The notes under the pieces: model-generated
Seen by the model: the letters and a program-made list of their open reading frames with translations, nothing else
What the model was told of the DNA's origin: nothing
Database searches by the model: none
Shown: positions 41,188 to 48,783 of the stretch, piece by piece
Position numbering within the stretch: position 1 is the stretch's first letter
How the letters are laid out: every line of letters starts with the position of its first letter
Made by a program: the position numbers and the translations under genes
Source: Hymenobacter persicinus
GTDB taxonomy: Bacteria; Bacteroidota; Bacteroidia; Cytophagales; Hymenobacteraceae
Assembly (NCBI RefSeq): GCF_004167665.1
Contig: NZ_SEWE01000006.1
Span: forward strand, 62,001-126,000
Length of the DNA: 64,000 nucleotides
Reading direction: 5' to 3'

Positions 41188-44100
41188 ATGAAACACCCTT
41201 ACCTGCCGAAACTACTGTTTCTGCTGCTGTTCTTCTGTGCCGGCTTCACCGGCGCTTTCGCCCAGACTGGCTCCGTGAGCGGGCGGGTTGTGGATGAGAA
41301 AAGCCAAGGCATGCCCGGGGTGACGGTCCTGATCGAGGGTACCAGCCTCGGCAACTCGACGAACTCCGACGGCACCTTCTCTATCCTGAACGTGCCGGCT
41401 GGTCCGCACACGCTGGTCACGTCGTTTGTAGGTTACACCTCCCAGCGCATTCCCGTGACGGTAGTATCGGGCCAGAATGCCACGGTGGCGGGCATCACGC
41501 TCGGCGAAAACACCACCCTGCTCAGCGAGGCCGTAGTCGTGGGCTATGGCACCCAGCGCCGCCAGGACGTAACCAGCTCCATCACCACGGTTAGCTCCCG
41601 GGAGTTTGTGCAGGGTCAGATTACGACTCCGGAGCAGCTCATCAACGGCAAAGTGGCCGGCGTGCAGATTACCTCCAACAGCGGCCAGCCCGGCTCGGGC
41701 AGCACCATCCGCATCCGCGGGGGCTCCTCGCTGAACGCCAGCAACGACCCGCTGGTCATCATCGACGGCGTGCCAGTGGACAACAACGAGCTGAAGGGTG
41801 CTCCCAGCGCCTTGAGCCTGGTGAACCCCAACGACATCGAAACCTTCACGGTCCTGAAGGACGCCTCGGCTACGGCCATCTACGGCTCGCGCGCCTCGAA
41901 CGGCGTTATTCTGATTACGACCAAAAAAGGCCTGCAGGGCGAGAAGACCCGGGTGAATTTCAACACCCAATTCTCAGTTTCGAAAAACTACAAGCAGACG
42001 GAAGTGCTGTCGGGCGACCAGATTCGTGCCATCGTGAACGAGAAGGGCACCGACGACCAGAAGGCGCTGGCGAACCTGTTTCCCGGCACCAACACCAACT
42101 GGCAGGACCAGATTTACCGCACCGCCAATACCAGCGACAACAACCTGAGCGTGACCGGCAGCGCCGGCAAGCTCCCTTACCGCGCCTCGGTGGGCTACCT
42201 CACCCAGCAGGGCTTGCTCAAAACCAACGACCTGAAGCGTAACTCGGTGTCGCTGGGCCTCACTCCGGTGCTGCTCGACGGCAATCTGAAGGTGGACCTG
42301 AACGTGAAGGGCTCCTGGGTTGACAACAACTACGCCGACCAGGGTGTAGTAGGTACCGCAACCTTCTTCGACCCGACCAAGCCAGTATTTGCCCCGGGCG
42401 CCGGCTACGCCGCCTACGGAGGCTACTACCAGCCCCTCGACCTGACCTCGACCACGGGCGGCCTCGTGGGCCTGGCCCCGACCAACCCGGTAGCTCGTCT
42501 GGAGCAGCGCCGCGACCGGAGCACCATCAAACGGAGCATCGGCAACGTGCAGCTTGATTACAAGATGCCTTTCCTGACCGACCTGCGCGCCAACCTGAAC
42601 CTGGGCTACGACATCTCCCGCAGCAACGGCACCACCTTCGTACCGGCCATTGCCGCTTCCGAGATTAACCGCAAGGGCGTAAACGACCATTACTCGCAGA
42701 GCCGCGACAACAAGCTGCTCGAATTCTACCTCAATTACTCCAAGCAGCTGCCCAACGACCTGGGTCGCCTCGACCTGCTGGCCGGTCACTCCTACCAGGA
42801 TTTCCGCCGCAACACGCCCTTCCAGCAGGCTTACCAGGCTGATGGCCAGCTGGTGTCGACCAAGTCGGGCTTTGACGCTTACTCCCGGAACGTGCTCATC
42901 TCGTTCTACGGCCGTCTGAACTACAACTACAAGGACCGCTACCTGGTGACGGCCTCGCTGCGGAACGACGCTTCTTCCCGCTTTGCCAAGTCGGTGCGCA
43001 ACGGCCTGTTCCCAGCCGTATCGGCGGCCTGGCGGGTGAAGGGCGAGGACTTCCTGGCCAACAACACGCTGATTTCGGACCTGAAGTTCCGCGTCAGCTA
43101 CGGCGTAACGGGTCAGCAGGATATCGTTGGCAATGACTACCCCTCGCTGGCTAACTACAATCCCGGGGAAAGCACGGTAGGCTACCAGTTCGGTGGTATC
43201 TACTACCCCACGCTGCGCATCAGCCCCTACGATACCAACATCAAGTGGGAGGAAACCAAGACCTACAACGCGGGTCTGGACTATGGCATCCTCGATAACC
43301 GCCTGGTGGGTACCGTGGACGTGTACCTGCGCAAAACCAATGATCTGATTGCGCTCATCACGGCCCGGGCCGGCACCAACTTCTCGAACCAGTTCTTCAC
43401 CAACGCCGGTAACCTCGAAAACCGCGGCTTGGAGCTGGGCCTGACCGGCCAAGTGGTACGCAGCACCGACATCAACTGGACGCTGAACGCCAACGCCACC
43501 CTGAACCGCAACAAAATCACCAACCTCGGTCAGGAATCGGCTAACGCCGGCCCCGGCAACCGTTTTGAAGGCATCGACGGCGGTACCGGCAACAACATCA
43601 AGGTAAACACCGCCGGTTATCCGGTCGGCTCCTACTACGTGTACCAGCAGGTGTACGAGAACGGCAAGCCCGTACTGGACAAGTACGTAGACCGCAACAA
43701 CGACGGCCAGATCAACGAGCAGGACTTGTACCGCTACCACTCGGCGGCTCCCAAGGCCACCTACGGTCTGAGCTCCAACCTGTCGGTTCACAAGGCCACG
43801 CTGGCCTTCACGCTGCGCTCCTACCAGAAGAACTACGTGTACGACAACGTCCGGTCCAACAACTCCTACTACACCAACGTGCTGCAGGCTCAGCCCTTCC
43901 TGGGCAACGCCACGCCGGAGCTGCTCAACAGCCAGTTTGCCGCCCCCGGCGAAAAGACGCGCCTGTCGGACTACTGGGTTCACGATGCCTCCTTCATCCG
44001 GATGGATAACATCACCCTGGGCTACGATTTCGGCAGCCTGATCCAGGAGTCCACGAACCTTCACCTGACCTTCGCTGTTCAGAACGTATTCACCGTCACC

Positions 44101-44199
44101 AAGTACAAAGGCCTTGACCCCGAGATTTTTAACGGTCTCGACAAGAACCTGTACCCCCGTCCGCGTACCTTCACGGTAGGCCTCAATTTTGGTCTCTAA
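41188..44199 (+). CDS. SusC/RagA-family TonB-linked outer-membrane transporter
   Basis: 1003 residues from ATG 41188 (MKHPYLPKLLFLLLFFCAGFTGAFAQ signal; the longer frame from 40999 is rejected). CarboxypepD_reg-like domain ~30-110 (GSVSGRVVDEKSQGMPGVTVLIEGTSLG), TonB-box/plug ~115-240 (VVVGYGTQRRQDVTSSITTVSS, GSTIRIRGGSSLNASNDPLVIIDGVPVDN), then a 22-strand barrel ending PRPRTFTVGLNFGL. It imports oligosaccharides or other large ligands captured by the SusD partner. Downstream amylase and GlcNAc-kinase-like genes suggest a glucan or amino-sugar substrate, which is inference. Confidence 0.95.
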   Translation: MKHPYLPKLLFLLLFFCAGFTGAFAQTGSVSGRVVDEKSQGMPGVTVLIEGTSLGNSTNSDGTFSILNVPAGPHTLVTSFVGYTSQRIPVTVVSGQNATVAGITLGENTTLLSEAVVVGYGTQRRQDVTSSITTVSSREFVQGQITTPEQLINGKVAGVQITSNSGQPGSGSTIRIRGGSSLNASNDPLVIIDGVPVDNNELKGAPSALSLVNPNDIETFTVLKDASATAIYGSRASNGVILITTKKGLQGEKTRVNFNTQFSVSKNYKQTEVLSGDQIRAIVNEKGTDDQKALANLFPGTNTNWQDQIYRTANTSDNNLSVTGSAGKLPYRASVGYLTQQGLLKTNDLKRNSVSLGLTPVLLDGNLKVDLNVKGSWVDNNYADQGVVGTATFFDPTKPVFAPGAGYAAYGGYYQPLDLTSTTGGLVGLAPTNPVARLEQRRDRSTIKRSIGNVQLDYKMPFLTDLRANLNLGYDISRSNGTTFVPAIAASEINRKGVNDHYSQSRDNKLLEFYLNYSKQLPNDLGRLDLLAGHSYQDFRRNTPFQQAYQADGQLVSTKSGFDAYSRNVLISFYGRLNYNYKDRYLVTASLRNDASSRFAKSVRNGLFPAVSAAWRVKGEDFLANNTLISDLKFRVSYGVTGQQDIVGNDYPSLANYNPGESTVGYQFGGIYYPTLRISPYDTNIKWEETKTYNAGLDYGILDNRLVGTVDVYLRKTNDLIALITARAGTNFSNQFFTNAGNLENRGLELGLTGQVVRSTDINWTLNANATLNRNKITNLGQESANAGPGNRFEGIDGGTGNNIKVNTAGYPVGSYYVYQQVYENGKPVLDKYVDRNNDGQINEQDLYRYHSAAPKATYGLSSNLSVHKATLAFTLRSYQKNYVYDNVRSNNSYYTNVLQAQPFLGNATPELLNSQFAAPGEKTRLSDYWVHDASFIRMDNITLGYDFGSLIQESTNLHLTFAVQNVFTVTKYKGLDPEIFNGLDKNLYPRPRTFTVGLNFGL

Positions 44200-44212
44200 A
44201 ACTTCCCATCCG

Positions 44213-45856
44213 ATGAACAGAACTATTACCCAGGGCCTGACGGTGGCTTCGCTCACCGCAGCTCTGCTTTTCGGTACCACTTCCTGTATGAAGGATCTGG
44301 ACCAGGAGCCCAAATTCGGCCTCAACACGGCGACCATCTACAGCAACCCGGTTCTGCAGAAGCAGGTACTGGCCAAGCTTTACGGCGGTCTGCACCTGAC
44401 GGGCCTTAAGCCTTCCGACGATCCGGACCCCGAAGTACGCGGGGCCGACCAAGGTGCAACCTCCTACCTGCGGCTGCTCTGGAAAATGGAAGAGCTGACC
44501 TCCGACGAGGCCGCTGTAGCTTGGACCGACGGTTCTATCCAGGCCCTGAACACCTCGCAGTGGTCGTCCAGCAACGACTTCGTGCAGGCTATGTACGACC
44601 GGATCTACTTCCAGATTGCCTCGACCAACGAGTACATCCGGGAGATGAGTGACGACAAGCTCAGCAGCCGTGGCATCACCGGTGGTGATTTGACCAATGC
44701 CCGCTACTACCGCGCCGAAGCCCGCTTCCTGCGCGCGCTGAGCTACTACCACGCCCTGGACATGTACGGCAACGTACCGTTCGTGACGGAAAACGACCTG
44801 CCGGGCAAAGACTTGGTGCCCCAGCAGAAAAGCCGGGCTGCTCTGTTCAGCTACGTCGAGACGGAGCTCAAGGACATCGAAGGCCTAATGACGCCGGCCC
44901 ACGCGGCCGAGTATGGCCGGGCCGACCAGGCAGCCGTCTGGACGCTGTTGGCTAAGCTGTACCTGAATGCCAAAGTATACACCGGTATCGAGCACAACGC
45001 GGACGTTATTACCTACTGCGACAAAATCCTGAAGGCCGGCTACACGCTGGCGCCGGAGTACCGCCTGTTGTTCTTGGCCGACAACGACGTGAAGGCTAAA
45101 AACGAAATCATCCTGCCGGTTGTCTGCGACGGCACCCGCAGCCAGAGCTACGGCGCTACCACGTTCCTGGTGCACGCCGCCTCGGGTGGGTCGTTGCAGC
45201 CCGTAGCCATGGGCATCACCAACGCCTGGAGCGGAATCCGCGCCAAGAAAAATCTGCCCCTGAGCTTCGGCCTGAGCACGGCCGCTGACGCGGCTAACCC
45301 AGCCGACAAGCGCGCCATCTTCTTCACGACCCGGCAAAACCTGGAAATGAACAGCCTTATCGTGTTCCGCGACGGCTGGGCAGTGACCAAGTTCAAAAAC
45401 CTGCAGTCGGATGGCAAGCCCAGCCCTACCGCAGACCCAACCGGAACTTTCGCCGATACGGACTTCCCTCTCTTCCGCCTCGGCGACGTGTACCTGATGT
45501 ACGCCGAAGCCAAAATGCGTATGGGTCAGACCACCGACCCAACGGCCCTGAACTACGTCAACATGCTGCGCCGCCGCGGCTACGGCTTCGACATGAACCA
45601 GCCGAACGCCGTTTCGGACGTTAGCACGCTCACCGAAGCCTTTATGCTTGCCGAGCGCGGCCGCGAAATGTACTGGGAAGCCCAGCGCCGGACCGACCTG
45701 ATCCGCTTTGGCGTGTATACCAGCTCGACCTATCTGTGGCCTTGGAAGGGCAACGTGCAGGCCGGTACGGGCCTGGAGCCCTACCGGACCCTGTTCCCCC
45801 TGCCGGTTTCCGACCTGTCGGCTAACCCCTCGCTGAAGCAGAACGACGGCTACTAG
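44213..45856 (+). CDS. SusD/RagB-family nutrient-binding outer-membrane lipoprotein
   Basis: 547 residues from ATG 44213. Lipobox GTTSC (Cys ~25). Helical TPR-like core: FVQAMYDRIYFQIASTNEYIREM, DLTNARYYRAEARFLRALSYYHALDMYGNVPFVTEND, QAAVWTLLAKLYLNAKVYTG. The C-terminal RagB/SusD part ends LMYAEAKMR...NMLRRRGYG...AFMLAERGREMYWEAQRRTDLIRFG. It forms the lid of the SusC channel and is translated 13 bases after susC. Confidence 0.95.
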   Translation: MNRTITQGLTVASLTAALLFGTTSCMKDLDQEPKFGLNTATIYSNPVLQKQVLAKLYGGLHLTGLKPSDDPDPEVRGADQGATSYLRLLWKMEELTSDEAAVAWTDGSIQALNTSQWSSSNDFVQAMYDRIYFQIASTNEYIREMSDDKLSSRGITGGDLTNARYYRAEARFLRALSYYHALDMYGNVPFVTENDLPGKDLVPQQKSRAALFSYVETELKDIEGLMTPAHAAEYGRADQAAVWTLLAKLYLNAKVYTGIEHNADVITYCDKILKAGYTLAPEYRLLFLADNDVKAKNEIILPVVCDGTRSQSYGATTFLVHAASGGSLQPVAMGITNAWSGIRAKKNLPLSFGLSTAADAANPADKRAIFFTTRQNLEMNSLIVFRDGWAVTKFKNLQSDGKPSPTADPTGTFADTDFPLFRLGDVYLMYAEAKMRMGQTTDPTALNYVNMLRRRGYGFDMNQPNAVSDVSTLTEAFMLAERGREMYWEAQRRTDLIRFGVYTSSTYLWPWKGNVQAGTGLEPYRTLFPLPVSDLSANPSLKQNDGY

Positions 45857-45872
45857 CCCTGACTGACACAAG

Positions 45873-45910
45873 CATAAAAAAAGCCTTCCCTCAGGAAGGC
45901 TTTTTTTATG
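45873..45910. terminator. Intrinsic terminator after susD
   Basis: CATAAAAAAAGCCTTCC and its complement around CTCA form a symmetrical stem with A-run and T-run, active in either direction. Confidence 0.92.
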
Positions 45911-46074
45911 CCCCTGCTGCAAATCCGCCAGCAGTGCCCAGCCGCTAACGATGTTTCGTGCTGGGTTAGCTGCCTAAGCACTGTACCTAGGTTTTTGCAC
46001 CCAACCACCGGACCATACTGCTGGCCCGCAGGAGCAAGTAGTGCGGGCAATGCCTTCTGGTGTTCGAGCCAATC

Positions 46075-46267
46075 TTACGCACTTCCCAGGGCGTGTTCCT
46101 CCCGCAGTTGGTCTAGGGTCGGGCTAGTCTTGCCTTGCGGGCTGCAGGCGACGCGCTGGCCTTACCGCTTGGGTTCCTTATAGATGGCAGGGTCGTAGTC
46201 ACACGCAGCAGCCTGTTCGGCCCGTGCCCAACTGCGCGTTTGCCGGCGTGCGGAGGGTAGAGCTCAT
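46075..46267 (-). pseudogene. Possible decayed small gene between susD and the T9SS gene
   Basis: On the minus strand, ATG 46267 opens MSSTLRTPANAQLG. A one-base shift then leads into RAEQAAACDYDPAIYKEPKR, an in-frame TAA (46164-46162), then GQRVACSPQGKTSPTLDQLR and a stop at 46075. Both stops are in one frame. The peptide pieces have protein-like composition and codon use, suggesting about 60 residues broken by one frameshift and one stop. The family is not recognised and it could be chance. The rest of 45911-46300 shows nothing coherent. Confidence 0.28.
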
Positions 46268-46300
46268 TTCGGGGCCGTTGCCTTCTTCCGGATAAGGCAC

Positions 46301-46333
46301 AAAAAAAGCCCGCTGCTGGGCAGCGGGCTTTTT
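46301..46333. terminator. Bidirectional intrinsic terminator
   Basis: AAAAAAAGCCCGCTGC / GCAGCGGGCTTTTT with loop TGG. It ends the minus-strand T9SS gene. Confidence 0.9.
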
Positions 46334-46350
46334 AGTGGCAGCAGGAATGC

Positions 46351-47493
46351 TTACAGCAGTACTACTTTGCGCGTAGCGGTCATTTCGCCAACCTTCACCT
46401 TCACCATGTAGGTGCCAGCGGCAACGTCCTGGGTGCTCAGGCCCACATTGTGGAAACCAGCCGATTTCACGCCGTCCTGGAGCGTGCGTACCGTGCGGCC
46501 CATCAGGTCGGTCAGCGTTACGTTCACAGCCTGGGCGCGGTCCAGTACCTGGTAGGTAACCGTAGCCTTATCGGAAGATGGGTTCGGGAATACGCTCATG
46601 GCGACAGCGGCCTCAGCGGCGCTGCGGTTGCTGAGTACTACCACGTTGAAGGCAGCCGACTGCACACCCGTCTCCTGGGTGAAGTCCGGGCTGTTTTCGA
46701 GGTTCGACGTGTTGCCGGGGATTTCCGGAATCACGTCCGACGACCAGTAGCCGGTGTTGCTGACGTAGCCAGCAAACAGGCGTACTACGTTGGCACCGGA
46801 AGGCAGGCCCAGGGCCGCGCGGTCCAGCTCAATTTCCCAGCCGTAGGAGCCGGCGCCACCGCCGTTGGTGTTGCCGGGGTTGGTGGTGATTTTGCCGTCG
46901 GTGGTACCACGGTAAGCCATGCGGGTCCCGTTGAACATGGCGAAGTTACCGGTAGCTCCGGCAATGGTTACGGCCGCGCCGGTAGCGGTCAGGGCGGGAG
47001 CCAGCTGGGCAGCCGAGCCAGCCGTGGCCGAGGTGTACACTACAGCCTGGGGGCTGAACGAGGTCAGAGACTCGCCTTTCAGAGCCAGGCCGGCGTCGGT
47101 CTGCTGGTCCATGATGGTACCGGTGATGCCGGCGCCTTCAAACATCGTGGTGCCAGGGCCCGTGGCAGCGGGCAGGCCGGTACCGGTTGGAACCCCCGTT
47201 TTGTTGGGCAGGTCCATGTAGATCTGCAAGCCGTTGCCGTTGGCTTCGGGCGTGCCGGCCAGGGCAATGTAAAGCTTGGTAGCCGAGTTGGCGCCGTACA
47301 TGCGCAGCAGACCCCAGTCGCCGAAACCGGCGGGGTGCGCTAACGAAAAGGCACCCAGCGAAACGTAGCGGCCGGAGTTGGCAGCCCCGATTTCGCCGGC
47401 GCTCATCACACCGTCGACCGTGATTTGAGCCTGAGCTTCAAACGAGGCAGCCGACAGCAGGCCCAGGGCCGCGAGGGTAAAGATTTTTTTCAT
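46351..47493 (-). CDS. Secreted T9SS-sorted protein of the glucan-related region
   Basis: 380 residues, signal peptide MKKIFTLAALGLLSAASFEAQAQ. The middle (~24-285) is beta-rich (ITVDGVMSAGEIG, WGLLRMYGANSATKLYIALAGT, GNGLQIYMDLPNKTGVP, GWEIELDRAALGLPSGANVVRLFAGY). The 'VDG...LYIALAG...YMDL' pattern recalls CBM9/DOMON-like sugar-binding domains, but this is not certain. The C-terminal ~85 residues are a T9SS type A sorting domain (VFPNPSSDKATVTYQVLD ... AAGTYMVKVKVGEMTATRKVVLL). It is presumably a surface glycan-binding protein. Confidence 0.8.
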   Translation of the reverse strand: MKKIFTLAALGLLSAASFEAQAQITVDGVMSAGEIGAANSGRYVSLGAFSLAHPAGFGDWGLLRMYGANSATKLYIALAGTPEANGNGLQIYMDLPNKTGVPTGTGLPAATGPGTTMFEGAGITGTIMDQQTDAGLALKGESLTSFSPQAVVYTSATAGSAAQLAPALTATGAAVTIAGATGNFAMFNGTRMAYRGTTDGKITTNPGNTNGGGAGSYGWEIELDRAALGLPSGANVVRLFAGYVSNTGYWSSDVIPEIPGNTSNLENSPDFTQETGVQSAAFNVVVLSNRSAAEAAVAMSVFPNPSSDKATVTYQVLDRAQAVNVTLTDLMGRTVRTLQDGVKSAGFHNVGLSTQDVAAGTYMVKVKVGEMTATRKVVLL

Positions 47494-47865
47494 TGGTGTG
47501 GGGTTGAAAAAAAGGGGGTGAAATAAGAGGATGTGTGAATCGTGGGGTACCGCCGAGCCGCTGAATAACGGGCGACCCTGAGGCCAATACGGGAGACAAA
47601 GAAAAGTGTTATGAGTGACTATTCACTAACCGGAGGCATAAATTTCTTGCGTAATTTATTTCGACATTTCCCGCTCCTGCTGCGCTGCTGCCGTCACCGG
47701 GGGCGGCGGGCCGGGCCACGTGGCGAATAATTGCGGCCTAAGCCCTAGATTGCAGCCCCGCCGTACGCTGAGCTGCCGCCTGCCGCACCTTTTACCCCGT
47801 GCCGCCGCCGCTGGCTGCCCCCGGCTGCGGGCCCTTCGGAACTCCTAACTCACTTCTTCTTTCCT
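47494..47865. other. Divergent intergenic region between T9SS and kinase genes
   Basis: 372 bases. An AT-rich half (47600-47670) lies on the T9SS side and a GC-rich half on the kinase side. No TAnnTTTG with a well-spaced TTG was found on either strand, and no reading frame or repeat was convincing. Confidence 0.4.
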
Positions 47866-48714
47866 ATGGTCATTATTGCCGACGGCGGCTCAACCAAAAC
47901 CAACTGGTGCCTTATCGACGACGAGGGCACCCGCATCTATTTCAACACCGAAGGCTACAACCCCGACTTTGTGGGTACGGACGCCATCCTGGCCTCGCTG
48001 CGGCAAAACCTGCCCGACACTCTGGCCCAGGACCGCATTACGGAGGTGCACTACTACGGCGCCGGCATTTCGTCGGCCAAGAAGGCGGAAATTGTGGCCG
48101 CCGCCATGCGCCAGGTGTTCACTCAGGCCAAGGTCTACGTCGACCACGACCTGCTGGCCGCGGCCCGGGCCCTGCTGGGCGTAGGCTCGGGCTTTGCTGC
48201 CATCCTGGGCACGGGCACCAACAGCTGCCTCTACGACGGCCAGAAAATCACCTACAGCGTGGACTCGCTGGGCTACTTCCTCGGTGACGAAGGCAGCGGC
48301 TCGTTTATCGGCAAGCGCCTGCTGCGCGACTACCTGCGCAACCTGCTGCCCGACGGCCTGCAGGAGGCTTTCCGCGACACTTACAAGCTCACCCGCGACG
48401 AGGTCATTGACCGGCTCTACAACCAGCCCCTGCCCAACCGCTTTCTGGCCAGCTTCGCCAAGTTTGCCTACGACCACAACAACGTGAGCTACTGCCGCGA
48501 AATCGTGCTCGACGGCTTCGAGACATTCTTCCAGAACCTGGTAATGCACTACCCCACCTACCAGAACTACACGTTCAACTGCATCGGCTCGGTGGGCTAC
48601 AACTTCCGCGACGCGCTGGCCCAGGTGGCCAAGAGCCACGACATGGAAGTGGGCAAAATCATCCGCTCCCCCATCGACGACCTCGTGGACTACCATACCA
48701 TCCTGACCAAGTAA
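47866..48714 (+). CDS. BadF/BadG/GlcNAc-kinase-like ATPase
   Basis: 282 residues with an actin-like ATPase (ASKHA) fold. Phosphate-1 loop IIADGGSTKTNWCLID, a central VYVDHDLLAAARALLG, phosphate-2 loop AAILGTGTNSCLYDG, SLGYFLGDEGSGSFIG, and adenosine-region FNCIGSVGYNFRDAL. This set is typical of N-acetylglucosamine kinases of the BadF/BadG/BcrA/BcrD family in Bacteroidota. It would phosphorylate GlcNAc or another hexosamine in the cytoplasm for cell-wall recycling or feeding. Substrate inferred. Monocistronic with a terminator. Confidence 0.88.
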   Translation: MVIIADGGSTKTNWCLIDDEGTRIYFNTEGYNPDFVGTDAILASLRQNLPDTLAQDRITEVHYYGAGISSAKKAEIVAAAMRQVFTQAKVYVDHDLLAAARALLGVGSGFAAILGTGTNSCLYDGQKITYSVDSLGYFLGDEGSGSFIGKRLLRDYLRNLLPDGLQEAFRDTYKLTRDEVIDRLYNQPLPNRFLASFAKFAYDHNNVSYCREIVLDGFETFFQNLVMHYPTYQNYTFNCIGSVGYNFRDALAQVAKSHDMEVGKIIRSPIDDLVDYHTILTK

Positions 48715-48728
48715 CTTGGCCGGCCAAG

Positions 48729-48770
48729 GCATAAAAAAAGCGACCTGAACTCAGGTCGCTTTTTTTATGC
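48729..48770. terminator. Bidirectional intrinsic terminator
   Basis: GCATAAAAAAAGCGACCTGA / TCAGGTCGCTTTTTTTATGC, a near-perfect inverted repeat between converging genes. Confidence 0.95.
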
Positions 48771-48783
48771 CTTGCGGGTACGC

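Noticed and set aside
41974..44337. 787-codon open frame opposite susC
   Set aside because: Antisense shadow of an obvious SusC coding sequence, with unnatural composition.
45908..46183. 91-codon plus-strand frame after susD
   Set aside because: It begins inside a terminator T-run and has a Cys/Ser/Pro-rich, non-protein-like composition; no homology recognised.
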